Shown one piece after another: positions 12,301-40,734 of a stretch of 64,000 nt of DNA (positions are counted from its first letter, which is position 1; each line of letters opens with the position of its first letter). The translations under genes and the position numbers were made by a program. The notes beneath the pieces are model-generated. The model was not told the origin of the DNA. It saw only the letters and a program-made list of their open reading frames with translations, and searched no databases. The DNA is from Hyperoplus lanceolatus (taxonomy: Eukaryota; Chordata; Actinopteri; Uranoscopiformes; Ammodytidae). The DNA is taken from assembly GCA_026929865.2 (NCBI GenBank), contig CM049410.1, positions 12,104,501-12,168,500 of the forward strand, written 5' to 3'.

Positions 12301-15300
12301 GGGTGTGCGACCAGACCAAAAGCAGTAATAAAAACTATTTAAAAACGTCTTTCTTTGCACTGATGGTCTCGTTTGCTGTTAAAGGTAATTTATGATTATC
12401 AGAGGAAACATGAGGCTGTTTAAAAGATATTTAAATGTTACTCGTAGCCGCTTTAAGGTAAGGGTAACGGCCTCCACACACATCCTGCGTCTACCTCTGG
12501 AGCGCGTCGCCTTACCTTACTGCTGCGTCTCTCGGACTTTTCTCGGACACACATGGAACGTCTCAGCAGCAGCTGCTGCTGCAGCGCTGCTTCTAAAAGC
12601 CCTATATTTCTACATAGAGTTTTCATAGATAATTCCCATTATAAATGAAGTTCTTTCGTGTCATTTATGATGCATATGATTTATATTGAGTCTAATATTG
12701 AGTCTGGACAGTCATCCGTGCGCCCCATTGCCTTTTTCTTTTTTTAAATTTTCGCTTGTTGGAAGTCTTATTTTGAAAGGGACACACCAGGAAATGGTGA
12801 AACTACAGCGAAAGCTGCCAGTATGAAGTCAATATGACTCGCAGCAGAGTATTTCTCTATCAGTTAAAGCAGAGAGACCCGAGAGAGACGCGCGGCTCTC
12901 AGAAAAAAATAGGCGAGCCTCCTGAGGTAGGCCTAAAGGCTACTCTATGCTCCAATTCCATGCGAATATAGAGACGTACGTTCACAACGTTATATCCGTC
13001 ACTGCCCTCATACTTCCATGCGTCCTTTATGTTGGAATGGACATTAAGCAAATCAACCATTAGTGGGCAGCAGCGCCGCTCAGAGTAAAAAGTTACTCAA
13101 ATAGGAAGGAGAAGAGTCAGTGAATTAACTGGAATACATATTTTATAATAGATCCATGGAAGAAACAGCTTTAGCGATACTACCGTAGCAATGGAAGAGG
13201 CTAAACTGGAGGCTGTATTATAGACAGGGGGGGTCTGAGGACAACAATCACGACATGTCAAACAAACTAGTCTCGCACGGACCTCCGGTACTTCTCTATT
13301 GCTGCCGTCAGCCTGCCGTCTAGCTGACAGCCTGCCGTCTAGCTGACATTCCGTGCGATCCCCTCTCATGCTGCTCTGTTGTAGTTGTATGTCTCTGTGC
13401 CCCGGCCGTGTAACTTCATAGATAGATAAATGTGTATGTAATTTCGTACCAACTCACACAAACCTCTCCTCAAAAGTTAAGACCTTTTCTAAAGTATTAT
13501 GTCTTTCGTTTGTACAGTGTGAAAATGATCTGTTGGCTGTGCGCCCCCCGTGATCTTCGGTAGTAATGCTCCATTCTGTCCGTTTGGTACGCATCCGCAA
13601 GCTTGCAGGATACGTGCAGAAATACGCATGTAATGTACGCAGAGTACGGACAGAAGGCTCCGTCCGTATCCGTATGCGTATCTAACGTAGAGCATAAATG
13701 AGCCTTTAACGCGCCCCACACACATCCTACCTCTACTGCGCGTCTACCTCGCGTCTGCGTCTGACTTTTTGTCACAGACTGTGAAATCAACGTAGAGCGA
13801 GCACACATCCAACCTCAGACGCACTGCTGTGGCGCGTCGGAGGCACGTCTGCAGCGACGCTCCCCTTCACCTCAGGAGGCTCGCCTATTTTTTTTCTGAG
13901 AGCAGCGCGTCTCTCTCGTCTCTGTGCTTTAACTGATAGAGAAATACTCTGCTGACAGTCATACCAGCAGCATTCACTCTAGTTACACGTTTACCCGGTG
14001 TGTTTATTTCAAAATAAAACATCCATCAATCGTATACGCGAATAATCCCTTTATTTCACGATTTAATTGTGCAATCAAAATCCGAGGGATTTAAAACCTA
14101 ATTTTCAATTAGTTCTGGCATTTCATTTTTGGATAAATGACACATATAGAGATCCAATATAGTGAAGAAATAAAAAAGATCATGATGAGCGCAACAGTTT
14201 TCCGTTGCTCTATCTGTGTCTACGGCCTTCTTCTTCCCCGACCACACCCCCCCTCTCTCTCTCCGTATAAATCAGTAAAGTTTATTTTTGAAATACTCTG
14301 CTGCTGAGAGTCATATTAACTTCATACTGGCAGCTTTCGCTGTAGTTTCACCATTTCCTGGTGTGTCCCCTTCAAAATAAAACTTCCAACAAGCGAAAAC
14401 ATGGCAAAAAAAAAGAAAAAAAATGGCAATGGGGCGCACGGATTACTGTCCAGACTCAATATAAATCATATGCATCATAGATGACATGAAATAACCTCAT
14501 TTTTAATGGGAATTATCTATGAAAACTCTATGTAGAAAGATAGGGCTTTTAGAAGCAGCGCTGCAGCAGCAGCAGCTGCTGAGACGTTGCACGTGTGTCC
14601 GAGAAAAGTCCGAAAGAGGCAGCAGTAAGGTAAGGCGACGCGCTCCAGAGGTAGACGCAGGATGTGTGTGGGGCGCGTTAAAGCACAGAGACGCGAGAGA
14701 GACGCGCTGCTCTCAGAAAAAAAAATAGGCGAGCCTCCTGAGGTGAAGGGGAGCGTCGCTGCAGACGTGCCTCCGACGCGCCTCAGCAGTGCGTCTGAGG
14801 TTGGATGTGTGCTCGCTCTACGTTGATTTCACAGTCTGTGACAGAAAGTCAGACGCAGACGCGAGGTAGACGCGCAGTAGAGGTAGGATGTGTGTGGGGC
14901 GCGTTAGGGAGGTTGGATGTGTGCTCGCTCTAGGTTGATTACACGGTCAGTGACAAAAAGTCAGACGCAGACGCGAGGTAGACGCGCAGTAGAGGTAGGA
15001 TGTGTGTGGAGGCCGTAAGGGTTAGGCAAGTAGTGGTGGTTATGGTTAGGGCAAGTCTCCAGGAAATGAATGTAAGTCTATGTATTGTCCTCGGAAGCGA
15101 TGAAAACACAACCTGTGTGTGTGTTTGTGTGTGTCTGTGTGTGTGTACATCAAACGTCAGCACACACACGCTGTCACACCAAATGCAAATGGACCGAGTG
15201 TCCACACAAACTAAAAGCTGCTGTCTCTCTGTCTCCCTCCAGCGGGGAACGTGTGTTTCTATGGCCAGTGTGAGATATACTGTACGACGGAGCACCCGGT

Positions 15301-18300
15301 GTGCGGCCGGCCTCATGTGCTGGAGGTTTCCCTGGCCGCCATGCTGCCAGACCTCACTCTAGCTCCACGCAGGTCCTGGAGGTCACCGTGGAGACGCTCA
15401 TACAGCCGCACCAAGCTAGCCCAGTGGGTACACTATTTGTGCTCATTCAATATTTGCATTGAAAGCTATGCCATTAATATTTACAGTATATGTAGCCTAA
15501 TAATGATCTAGAGTAGAAAGAAGCCCACTGATGAATTCCATCTTTGTTTTGTCCACCTGCATTCATACACCCAGTTGTGGGCAGATCTTTTTTTTTTTTC
15601 AACTTTCAAAGTTATATGTAAGAGCCGTTCCTTTTATTGCTGCGTCAAAATGTTACTTCCACTCCTCTTCCGGCATATTTTCTCTGCCTTATACTATGAC
15701 CATTTTATACAGTAGTATATCTCCAAAAAACACAGAGGGATTTGGCTACTCTGTGAAATTCTAGCCTATAGATTATTAAGGCGAGACACCCCAGGTGAAT
15801 AGGGATTTTTTTTAAACTTATAGATATCATCATGAAACTTTGCCAGTTGATTACTGACACTAACACAACACTTTTTTGTATTACATGTTTTTCGTTAATA
15901 TTTTATTAAAAATGCAAATATGGCAATATTTAACCAATTATGCGTAAATTTGGGTAATTTTTCGAGAAAGAAATCGAGATGTTGGATAAAGCCAGAGTTC
16001 AAATTTCTATTTTATTTTAAGCACATATTAGTTTCTAAAGTTTTTACACAACAGATTTTGGATACAGCCTTTTTTCATTTAATAAATCAAAAAATACTAT
16101 GTACATGTCTTAGAAATGCATTTTAGGCATGTTTTTAGGAGGAAAATGTATCATAAATCAGACAATTAACAATATATTAACAAATCATTGTGTAAAAACC
16201 TTTGAAATAGTGCTATGAATGATTATAGAAAGTTTGGTTGATGTCAGTGGTCTAGAAGTTGAGATATCTTTCTCAGAGTATTGGAAAAAGCTCATTGTGA
16301 GAAAACGGCCGTTAAAGATAAAAACGTGAATTCTGCTGATAATCACTGATTATAGCTAGAGTAATTTATTGAATTAGGCCTTACACCCCTCAATGCCATA
16401 TAGGCCTACCACTGCTTAACATATAAACCATGGCATAGTAACATTTACATCCACATGCTAATTTAAACGTGATTAATTCATTATTAGCCACTGTCTGTCA
16501 ACCTGCTCCGGAGTCGGCACAGACGCTCTCTCTCCCCACCATCTCCCCTCTGATCCTCTGACAGTCTGTGTCTCTCCGACGTGATCGGCGTGATTTACAT
16601 GTCTTTAACACTTCTCCCCTTCAAATGGCGATCATGTAATGTCAGTAGCCAATTGATTAAGTATTTTTTTGTGTTGGTTTGGAATATTTTCGACGTTTTT
16701 CCCATTTTATTTTGTGATTTTCGAGCTACCCTCGGCTAGCATCACGTGATGCCTTTTAGTGAATCACATCGTCAGAAATGTGCATTAGCCAATGAGGTCG
16801 CGTTCCTAGCATTGAATCCCTCCTCACACTTTCACGATTGGTTACTGATACAAAGGAAATGACCATATTTGGATCCGATAACGTTGCACTTGAGATTCAG
16901 AGCTTTCCAACAGTACCATGGTTATTATGATTCATACAGCGGTCGCGGTGCTGTATGTTACGTTAGAATGCTCACTTTTGACGAATTTAGGAGCAAAATA
17001 CAGACGCAAGCAGTCAAAGTTTAGTAAAATAAACACCTAAAACTTATATTTTGGACCTTTTATCCATACTAGTATGAAAGAAGACATGTTATGGAAGCTA
17101 AATAGACACAAATCTCAAAATTGACCAGTGCTTGAAAAACAATGTTTTTGCCTGCCATGTCTCGTTTTTAAATCCCATGTGTCATGTTTAAAGCCACTAC
17201 GAGTAACATGGCCTGTTGGTGGCCCCTTTGGACAAAAGCGGTAGTATTTTTACGACGCCCGCTGTCGCAAAGCTGTTTTCTAGCTCGTGCCAGGAGTGCC
17301 AGTTTGAACTAAGAAGGGCGCAATATAGCGCATGTCCGTGTGTTGAAAGTGTGAGGACTCTTTTCGGCTCCGTGAGAGGTTTTGACACTGCATCAACTAA
17401 TGCCAGTCAGTACCACACACACCTGATTGCAATGAGTTGATGCAGCAGTGTCACCTAACTACTCTCTCTCACGGAGATGAAAGATTACGTGTCCTCAGTC
17501 CTCACAGAAAGCCAATGAACGAGAGATGGCAGTTAGTGTGGATCACGATGAGGTAATGTGTTTGTGTTGTTCATGTAAATAATGACTATTTCAGATAATG
17601 GTTATCTGATGATGGTGAGTTAGTACCAACCGCTCATTCATTTAGGAGTAAACACTGCAGTCTAGTCCGCTCTCGTGAAATTGTATACACGTTGCTTGGT
17701 AACGCCCTCGTCCCGCCCGTAGCCTATATCACTCTCCATTTTAGCTTTTCTTCATTGCATTCTCTTTTTTTTCTTTGATTGTTCAGCCCAGTTATCAGCT
17801 ATTATGACGACAAATAACTGTCTCAAACAAGGCTCCCGCTCCTCTTCCCTCACCTGGAGGGATAGGCTTCTCAAATCGCGTTGTTGTACCACACTGAAAT
17901 CTGCGACCAATACAGATATGTGACCATAGAGCCTGCACGAGCGAACCGAAAATCGGACTGGGTGTGCGACCAGACCAAAAGCAGTAATAAAAACTATATA
18001 AAAACGTCTTTCTTTGCACTGATGGTCTCGTTTGCTGTTAAAGGTAATTTATGATTATCAGAGGAAACATGAGGCTGTTTAAAAGATATTTAAATGTTAC
18101 TCGTAGCCGCTTTAATATCAATATTCACCTTGCTGCTGGTGGAGGTTACAGTTGAGTATATCCTCAGTGTTCACTGCCTTCCAGTGGCTCAACTGTAGAA
18201 TTGCAACACAGTGTAACATTTCTTGTTAACCCGTGGGTGATAATGTCAGTGTAATCAATAGTGATGTAAAGACATGGGACTCATTAGTGTGTGGTGGCTG

Positions 18301-19885
18301 CACACTAACTAACGAGTAACATGTCGATGCCTGCAGGCCTTGACTGTGCGTAAATAACATTATATTGAATGCTGAAGATTACTAATAGATGATCTTACAG
18401 TAGTTGCTAGTGTCTTACCTTTTTGGATTTGCAGTGTGGAATAAATCATTTTGTTGAAGAAATGGTGTCGAGACTTAACAATAGGAAAAAACACAATAGA
18501 ACTGGTTCCCGAGTCCTCAATGTTAATTGAGTCTGGGGGTTGCCAGGGTGACACATGTACATCCCATTGTTACCGTATGTAAGATGATTAAGTAGTCAAC
18601 TCCCATTAGGTTGGGTGTAGTATCCCACCTACTCGTCAGACAGAGGTCTTACTAACACAGAGTTTACTGACTTATAGGAAGGCATGCAAAACAGATCATT
18701 AGTAAAGAATGAATGCAATAAAACTATACAATTTTCTCCCATAGCAGCTTATTGTCTTTCAGGCTGAAAGACACTGCTATATTGTGCACAGATAGATATA
18801 TACTCTCAAACAAAACATCAAAACTAAAAAAAAAAGTATTTTAAATGAGTGTTCCGGTATCAGTATCCATTGTGTCTAAATTGCACTGTTGTTCCCAGGT
18901 GGGAGAAAGACCCGGCCTACTGTGACACGGTCAAACAGACTCCTCCTTACAACCACGGCACCCGGCTGGTGGATCTCATAGACATGGCCGTGCTGGACTT
19001 CCTCATGGGTCAGTCTGCACACATTCTAAAACTTAACCCTTGTAGTCAATCGGTTTCCAACATTAAAAGACGTATTATGAGCAGTGTAAGGGCGTTCACT
19101 GACGTCTATGGCCTCTTGTGAGGAGAGGAAGGAGAAGAAAAAAAATCTAAATGTGTTGCTCGTAAAAGAACTTCAACTTTTCATCCATATGTGCCCTTAT
19201 CAACTGAAGTCATGTTTTTCTTTCAAAGGTAACATGGACAGACATCACTACGAGACGTTTGAGAAATTTGGCAATGAGACTTTCCTGCTGCACCTTGATA
19301 ACGGCCGGGCGTGAGTAGTACATGCATAAAGCAGTCTGAATCTGGAAAAGGGATTTTTATCAAGTGTTCTTGTATTAAACAGATTATTCTATGTGGCCAT
19401 AAGCAACTTCACTTCACTTCTGACAAAGTCATTGTTGTCAACTTTACATGGGACTTTTTTTTCATGACAGAAATGTCGTTGATAATGTTTTTCCAGGTTT
19501 GGGCGTCACTCACAAGACGAGCCAACTATTCTAGCTCCTTTGCAGCAGTGTTGCAGGTAAATACAATTTAAAAAATCTATTTGAGAGAGTGTGCACGGTG
19601 TGGTAAAGAAAACATTTATGTATGTACCTGTATATCTTCTGTAGGATCCGTCGCTCCACCCTTTTGCGCCTGCGTCTCTTGTCCCTCCCTGGCTTCCGTC
19701 TGAGTGATGTCATGCGTGAGTCCCTTGTTGGGGACCCTCTGGCAGGCCACGCCCCCCTCCTCTCTGAAGCACACCTCTCTGCTTTGGACCGTCGCCTGGC
19801 AACCGTCCTCCACACAGTGCACACCTGTCAGAATCAACACAAAGACGTCATTTACAACGACTTGGAAGGATATGATGAGGACTAA
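6335..19885 (+). CDS. fam20c: FAM20C-like extracellular/Golgi protein kinase (10 exons, 559 aa)
   Basis: Exons: 6335-6870, 8146-8327, 10215-10293, 10463-10555, 10663-10778, 15243-15423, 18899-19008, 19229-19310, 19497-19556, 19645-19885. All junctions are GT-AG, phases are consistent, and the stop is TAA. FAM20C phosphorylates Ser-x-Glu sites of secreted proteins in the Golgi lumen. A hydrophobic anchor (about residues 13-37) is followed by a Ser-rich stem that includes a (TCC)n-encoded poly-Ser run. The kinase core shows [20 protein letters not shown], then ERHNAEI, a Cys-rich insert (VCFYGQC), the catalytic segment [16 protein letters not shown] with D436, and the DFG-equivalent DNGRAFG with D456. 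The 20-residue D-to-D spacing equals that of human FAM20C (584 aa). The residue before FG is Ala, where FAM20C usually has Gly. The paralogue (fam20ca, fam20cb or fam20c-like) is not resolved. ATG 6335 is preferred because it precedes the anchor directly, but upstream in-frame ATGs exist. Confidence 0.95.
6463..6500. repeat. (TCC)n coding trinucleotide repeat
   Basis: A (TCC)n run inside exon 1 of the FAM20C-like gene encodes about 12 consecutive serines in the lumenal stem. Length changes here stay in frame. Confidence 0.9.
6871..8145. other. FAM20C-like intron 1
   Basis: Mostly unique A/T-rich sequence. At 7147 a TTAAAGGAATACTTCACCC start resembles one end of a common fish TTAA-type miniature element, but I could not find a matching other end. 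Confidence 0.5.
8328..10214. other. FAM20C-like intron 2
   Basis: No gene or clear mobile element seen. It contains a short (GT)n/G-rich stretch just after the donor, a T-run near 9738, a G-run near 9860 and a small (AC)n tract near 9290. Confidence 0.5.
11516..12456. mobile_element. TTAA-flanked non-autonomous DNA element, copy 1 (family A)
   Basis: A 933-bp body (11520-12452) sits between two TTAA tetramers (11516-11519 and 12453-12456). The terminal inverted repeats read AGCCACTACGAGTAACAT on the left and, reverse-complemented, AGCGGCTACGAGTAACAT on the right. No transposase frame is present. A TTAA target duplication is known for piggyBac and Kolobok superfamilies; I cannot decide between them. 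Located in intron 5 of the FAM20C-like gene, with a close copy in the same orientation at 17188-18115. Confidence 0.85.
12467..15016. mobile_element. GC-rich foldback (long inverted repeat) element complex
   Basis: Outer ends are inverted repeats (ACGGCCTCCACACACATCCT at 12467 and its complement ending at 15016). Inside are two more inverted pairs. About 400 bp at roughly 12475-12880 mirrors 14283-14670, and about 230 bp at roughly 13711-13945 mirrors 14683-14906. A module starting GGTTGGATGTGTGCTCGCTC is tandemly duplicated at 14799-14910 and 14911-15016. No protein-coding frame is recognisable. The 13.71-14.91 kb part looks like one element with unusually long terminal repeats nested in, or fused to, a larger relative. 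The superfamily is not determined; target duplication is unclear (AAGGGTA against AAGGGTT). Confidence 0.75.
15424..17187. other. FAM20C-like intron 6, left part
   Basis: A/T-rich sequence without a recognisable element or gene. Short open frames here carry no known domain. Confidence 0.5.
17188..18115. mobile_element. TTAA-flanked non-autonomous DNA element, copy 2 (family A)
   Basis: A 920-bp body (17192-18111) between TTAA tetramers at 17188-17191 and 18112-18115. The terminal repeats and most internal sequence match the copy at 11516-12456, including TTTGGACAAAAGCGGTAGT near the left end. It differs by point changes and small indels, for example loss of about 17 bp near 17615. It lies in intron 6 of the FAM20C-like gene in the same orientation as copy 1. 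Confidence 0.85.
18116..18898. other. FAM20C-like intron 6, right part
   Basis: No element or gene seen. Confidence 0.5.
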
Positions 19886-20197
19886 AAACAGCAGCATGGG
19901 GGGGGGGGGAATAAATTATGCATCTGTTTCACAAATCTGTGTGGAAAACACTTTTGTCAAATAGTCAGCATATGAAAGTGTTTGGTGGTTGAATTAAAGT
20001 CAGATATGGTTTAAAGTGCTGAAGATTTTGCACATATGCCTCCAATACTAAACCTTGGCAAAATATTTTCCAGTATCAAGTTTTTCACAACAAAATGGTT
20101 CAGTTCAATAAGCAATTGATGAACTAGAATTGAGCCATTTAGGAATAAAATATTCCTGCAGTTAATCAATGCAGCCTTCGGTTTGTCTATGTTTTAG
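19886..20197 (+). other. Probable 3' UTR of the FAM20C-like gene
   Basis: Two canonical AATAAA hexamers follow the stop codon, at 19910-19915 and 20144-20149. The first lies only 25 bp after the stop, next to a G10 run. Either could serve as polyadenylation signal. Confidence 0.5.
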
Positions 20198-21310
20198 AAG
20201 TATGAGTTAATATTTAAACTAATTGTAGATCTCAAAGAACAACAAACCCAACCACGAGAAGCTTCTCTACAGGAAAAAGATAAGAAGCTGGCAACTCCAA
20301 AAATAACAGAATATTTAAAGTCAATTAGTGACAAAATTTTGATTATTTTTACAGATGGATCAAAAGATCCAGTTAGTGGGAAAGCTGGGTTTGGAATGCA
20401 TGTGGAGCAGCTTGGGGTGAAGTTTGGTCGGCGCATCTCTAATGGGAGCTCGGTTTTCACGTCAGAGTTAATGGCAATCTTATGGGCTTTATGGTGGGTT
20501 GAGGAAACCAGACCTAGACAGGCTATCATCTGCTCTGACTCTGCAGCTGCTCTGGAAGCCTTAAGAGGGGGAAAATCTAAGGCTAGACCTGACATTATTA
20601 GTGAGATTTTAACTGTGATTTTTAGAATTGGGTTTAGGTCAAACATCTCCTTTAGCTGGGTTCCTGGACATGCTGGGGTCGAGGGGAATGAGCAGGTGGA
20701 TCAGATTGCAAAACAGAGTTTGGGTAGAGAAGTAAACGTTCATATATCACGGGGGAGAGTGGAGCTGAGAGAAATAATTAAAGAGGGTTTAATGAAGGAA
20801 TGGCAGAGAGGGTGGGAAAAAGAAAGCAGGGGAAGACACTATTTCTCTTTACAATTCCAAGTTAAAAAAAGAGGTATCTGCACTTTTCATTCCAGAAGGG
20901 ATTCAGTTAAATGGTGTAGATTAAGGCTGGGGCACTGTGGGTTAAATCACTTTTTGTTTATTGTTGGAAAACATGTGTCTGGGTTGTGTGAGTGTGGGAC
21001 ACCTGAAACAGTAAAGCATGTGTTTCTTGAGTACAGAAAATATCGAGCAGAAAGACATTTATTATTTGATAGACTGTTAGGACTTGGAGTTGAGGTTTTT
21101 TCTATTTTTTATTTATTTGGACACAGTGAGAACCATCAAATGAAGTCAAAAGATATTCTGCAGTTCCTGCACAACACAGGGCTGTATGAAAAAATGTAGG
21201 ACAACGTCTGACCTGTGGAGGGCAGTAATACGTTAAACAGCGTCTAAAATGCCGGAATTCTATAAGAAGAAGAACCACGAGAAGCAAAGGATTCAGCCGC
21301 TCGAGCCGCT
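20198..21310 (+). pseudogene. Possible unknown exon split by the LINE insertion
   Basis: A pyrimidine tract ending TTTTAG at 20192-20197 looks like an acceptor. The sequence after it (20198-20262) and the sequence after the LINE (21286-21310) join across the target duplication into an open stretch, followed by AAG|GT near 21310. I do not recognise the peptide. This may be a broken exon or chance. Confidence 0.2.
20263..21272 (+). mobile_element. 5'-truncated non-LTR retrotransposon (I/Nimbus-like) with RNase H domain
   Basis: An uninterrupted frame ending at 21199 encodes an RNase H domain: FTDGSKD (first Asp), SELMAILWAL (catalytic Glu), CSDSAAALEAL (Asp), WVPGHAGVEGNEQVDQIAK (His/Asp). A C-terminal zinc-knuckle-like CECGTPETVKH follows, whose last Cys appears to be Tyr. 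RNase H domains occur in I-clade LINEs. The 3' end is GAAGAAG-rich. The 13-bp direct repeat AACCACGAGAAGC flanks the insert at 20250-20262 and 21273-21285, the mark of target-primed insertion. The reverse transcriptase part is missing, so this is a dead 3' fragment. Confidence 0.88.
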
Positions 21311-21371
21311 CAGACTGCAACACATGGAAGGTTATTGGTGCTGTGTCGCCCTCTGTCGCCACTGAGCAGAA

Positions 21372-21520
21372 GTGCAACTAGCCAACAAGTTTCACATTCG
21401 AAACGTCATGCAGGAACTGAGCACAGTCCGCACACATTTTTCTGTGGCCAGAAAAGAGGAGTTTCAGTCGGACATGGAGATGCTTACGGCTGTCTTGAAA
21501 GAGACTCTTAATAGTGGGTA
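21372..21520 (+). CDS. Small unidentified open frame ahead of the SP-like gene
   Basis: An open frame from about 21372 to 21522 contains an ATG at 21408 and encodes a charged, probably helical peptide (core HFSVARKEEFQSDMEML). A donor-like GG|GTAAAG follows at about 21517. It could be a coding or untranslated first exon, or a remnant. No family is recognised. Confidence 0.2.
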
Positions 21521-21638
21521 AAGTTATAGACCCCCAAAGCAGTTCATGCAGTGCTATACTTTCAATTTGTAACACATAGTAGGCCTAGGCATTTGGGGCG
21601 GATACTTTTAGCTTGAAAAGTTGTTCCACTGACCAACG

Positions 21639-38843
<17,205 letters not shown>

Positions 38844-40240
38844 ACAGTTGACTGATTGAACAGTGTTCACTTTCAAACTCAGCAGCTACTGGGAAAAGAT
38901 TAAACATATGTACAGTATATGTTGGTATATAGCCTTATGGTGTATGTCTTTTTGATATCCATTGTTTCTAGTTACAAAATCCCCAAAGAAACATTTGCCA
39001 CTCAAAAGGAGGCAAGGGAATTTTACTTGAATTAAGTCGGGCTAAAATGATCTAGTTTAATTGTGTACATTGTTTTGTTGTACAAAATCTGTTGTGGAAA
39101 ATGTGATCACGTATATAATTCAACAAACACATCAAAGTCTCTAGACAGGATTCGGGGAAAGCTACAGCATGTGTCAAACAACTTGTATAAAGCCGTGTGT
39201 TGTTCCAGAGGGACCTAGAACAAGTCTGAGTTGCTTTAAGTGGTGTTACTTGAGTCAGTTGGGGTTGAAAACTGAAGGTTTGAGATTGAAAAGAATCTGT
39301 GGAATTTAAAAAAGTGAGCCCACTAGACCTCTGTAGCCTGCTCCAATGGGTGCCAGGTTCTGCCAGGGAATACACATGTGTGGAATAAAGAAGATCTCTC
39401 ATGTTCAGCTGCAGGCACTTAAATCCTTTTCTCGGCTGGACCGTAGCAAAGTGAGCCCTTGGTGTTTTAGATTACTGAGCTTTTACAAAAACTTTAGTTA
39501 GGTTAAAGTAAGTCTCATTATAGTGTTTTTATAAAGTGAATGTAATTTGGGGATGATCCTCACCATGTATCAATGCATTTTTATTTTGTGTAATTTTTCA
39601 TAAAAAAGTTCCTTTCATTGTTTCACAATTAGTGCGGTGCAGGTTACTACAAACCACTTGTTGACTTTTCTTGATTGATATGGAAAAACATGTTTAATAC
39701 TTCAGCGTTTTGCTTTAATACAATAATGTGTACAGTGAATGCTTAATTTTCTAACTAGTAATATGAATATTTAAATATTCAATTTAAAAAAAGTAATTTC
39801 CTGTCTCCTGTTTCCAACGATTTATTTTTGTCTGATGTTGTCACATGATCAAATGTCTGTATTATAAATATTCGTATTTTAACTTCAATTCGTATCTTAA
39901 ACTTCTTTTAATTTCAAACTTTATTTACCTAAAGTGTAACTACACTGCATTTCATGTGGGATTTACTTATGTTTTCTTATTTTGATCAACCTTCCCTTTA
40001 ATGGTCAAATCTACATTCTAGATTTTAAAAAAAGTTTTACAGTTGTGTGATGACTTGCATTGTAAATGATGGATTTTTTGCAGAGCACTACATGCATTGT
40101 AGGCCTTTATAAATGTACTTTCTATCATGACATGAAATTAGAATATAGTCAAGTTTCTTTTCATTCCACTATACACCAATAGTGCACAGTTTAATGAAAT
40201 GTCAGTGCCTAAGTGTTCCTAAATAAAATACTGTATCTAT
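38844..40240 (+). other. Probable 3' UTR of the SP-like gene
   Basis: A/T-rich sequence with no coding signal. AATAAA occurs at 40222-40227, about 1.38 kb after the stop. Confidence 0.45.
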
Positions 40241-40379
40241 GAGTAGTAGGTCTATACAAAACATAAATGCAAAGACACAAGAAACGGTTATATTAAATAA
40301 ATAGGCCATATAAAAACGTTTAGATTGAGGCTGCATGTGGTTGTTCAATCCCGGTTATAGTGGTAAACTTGCAGTGTAT

Positions 40380-40734
40380 GGTCGGCTGACGTCGCTGTCA
40401 CAGTTGCCAGTAGCAATCTGTGCTTAGAGCTGCGCAGTCGCCCTGCGCAGCCGTCGGTTGAGGTGGACAGCGCAGCCATTTCTCTGCCCCTCGTGAAAAC
40501 CAGACGTAGGACTGGCTTTTAGTCCATCAGGCGCACATCTAACCTGACGTGCGGGAGAGTCGTGACATGGTGCCACGTGCCGATTGAGGCTGAACTCACA
40601 CAACGCCGATTGAGATCCGCGATCTCCAAACTTTTACCCCAATTCAACTCCTCCTGCGCAGACAAAACGGGATCTCTCTCTTTCTCTCCCTCTCTTTCCT
40701 CCATCCGGCTCATGTGCGTGTTTCTGTGCCAGTC
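40380..40734 (+). promoter_or_regulatory. CpG-rich promoter-like region of the first Myb/SANT gene
   Basis: A locally G+C- and CpG-rich stretch just before the ATG, with two CTGCGCAG palindromes near 40432 and 40442 that resemble NRF1 half-sites. No TATA box is obvious. The exact start site cannot be placed. Confidence 0.45.

Noticed and set aside
15421..15429. Alternative donor GG|GTACAC for FAM20C-like exon 6
   Set aside because: Using GT at 15428 breaks the frame into exon 7. Using GT at 15424 gives AQWEKDP, matching the family.
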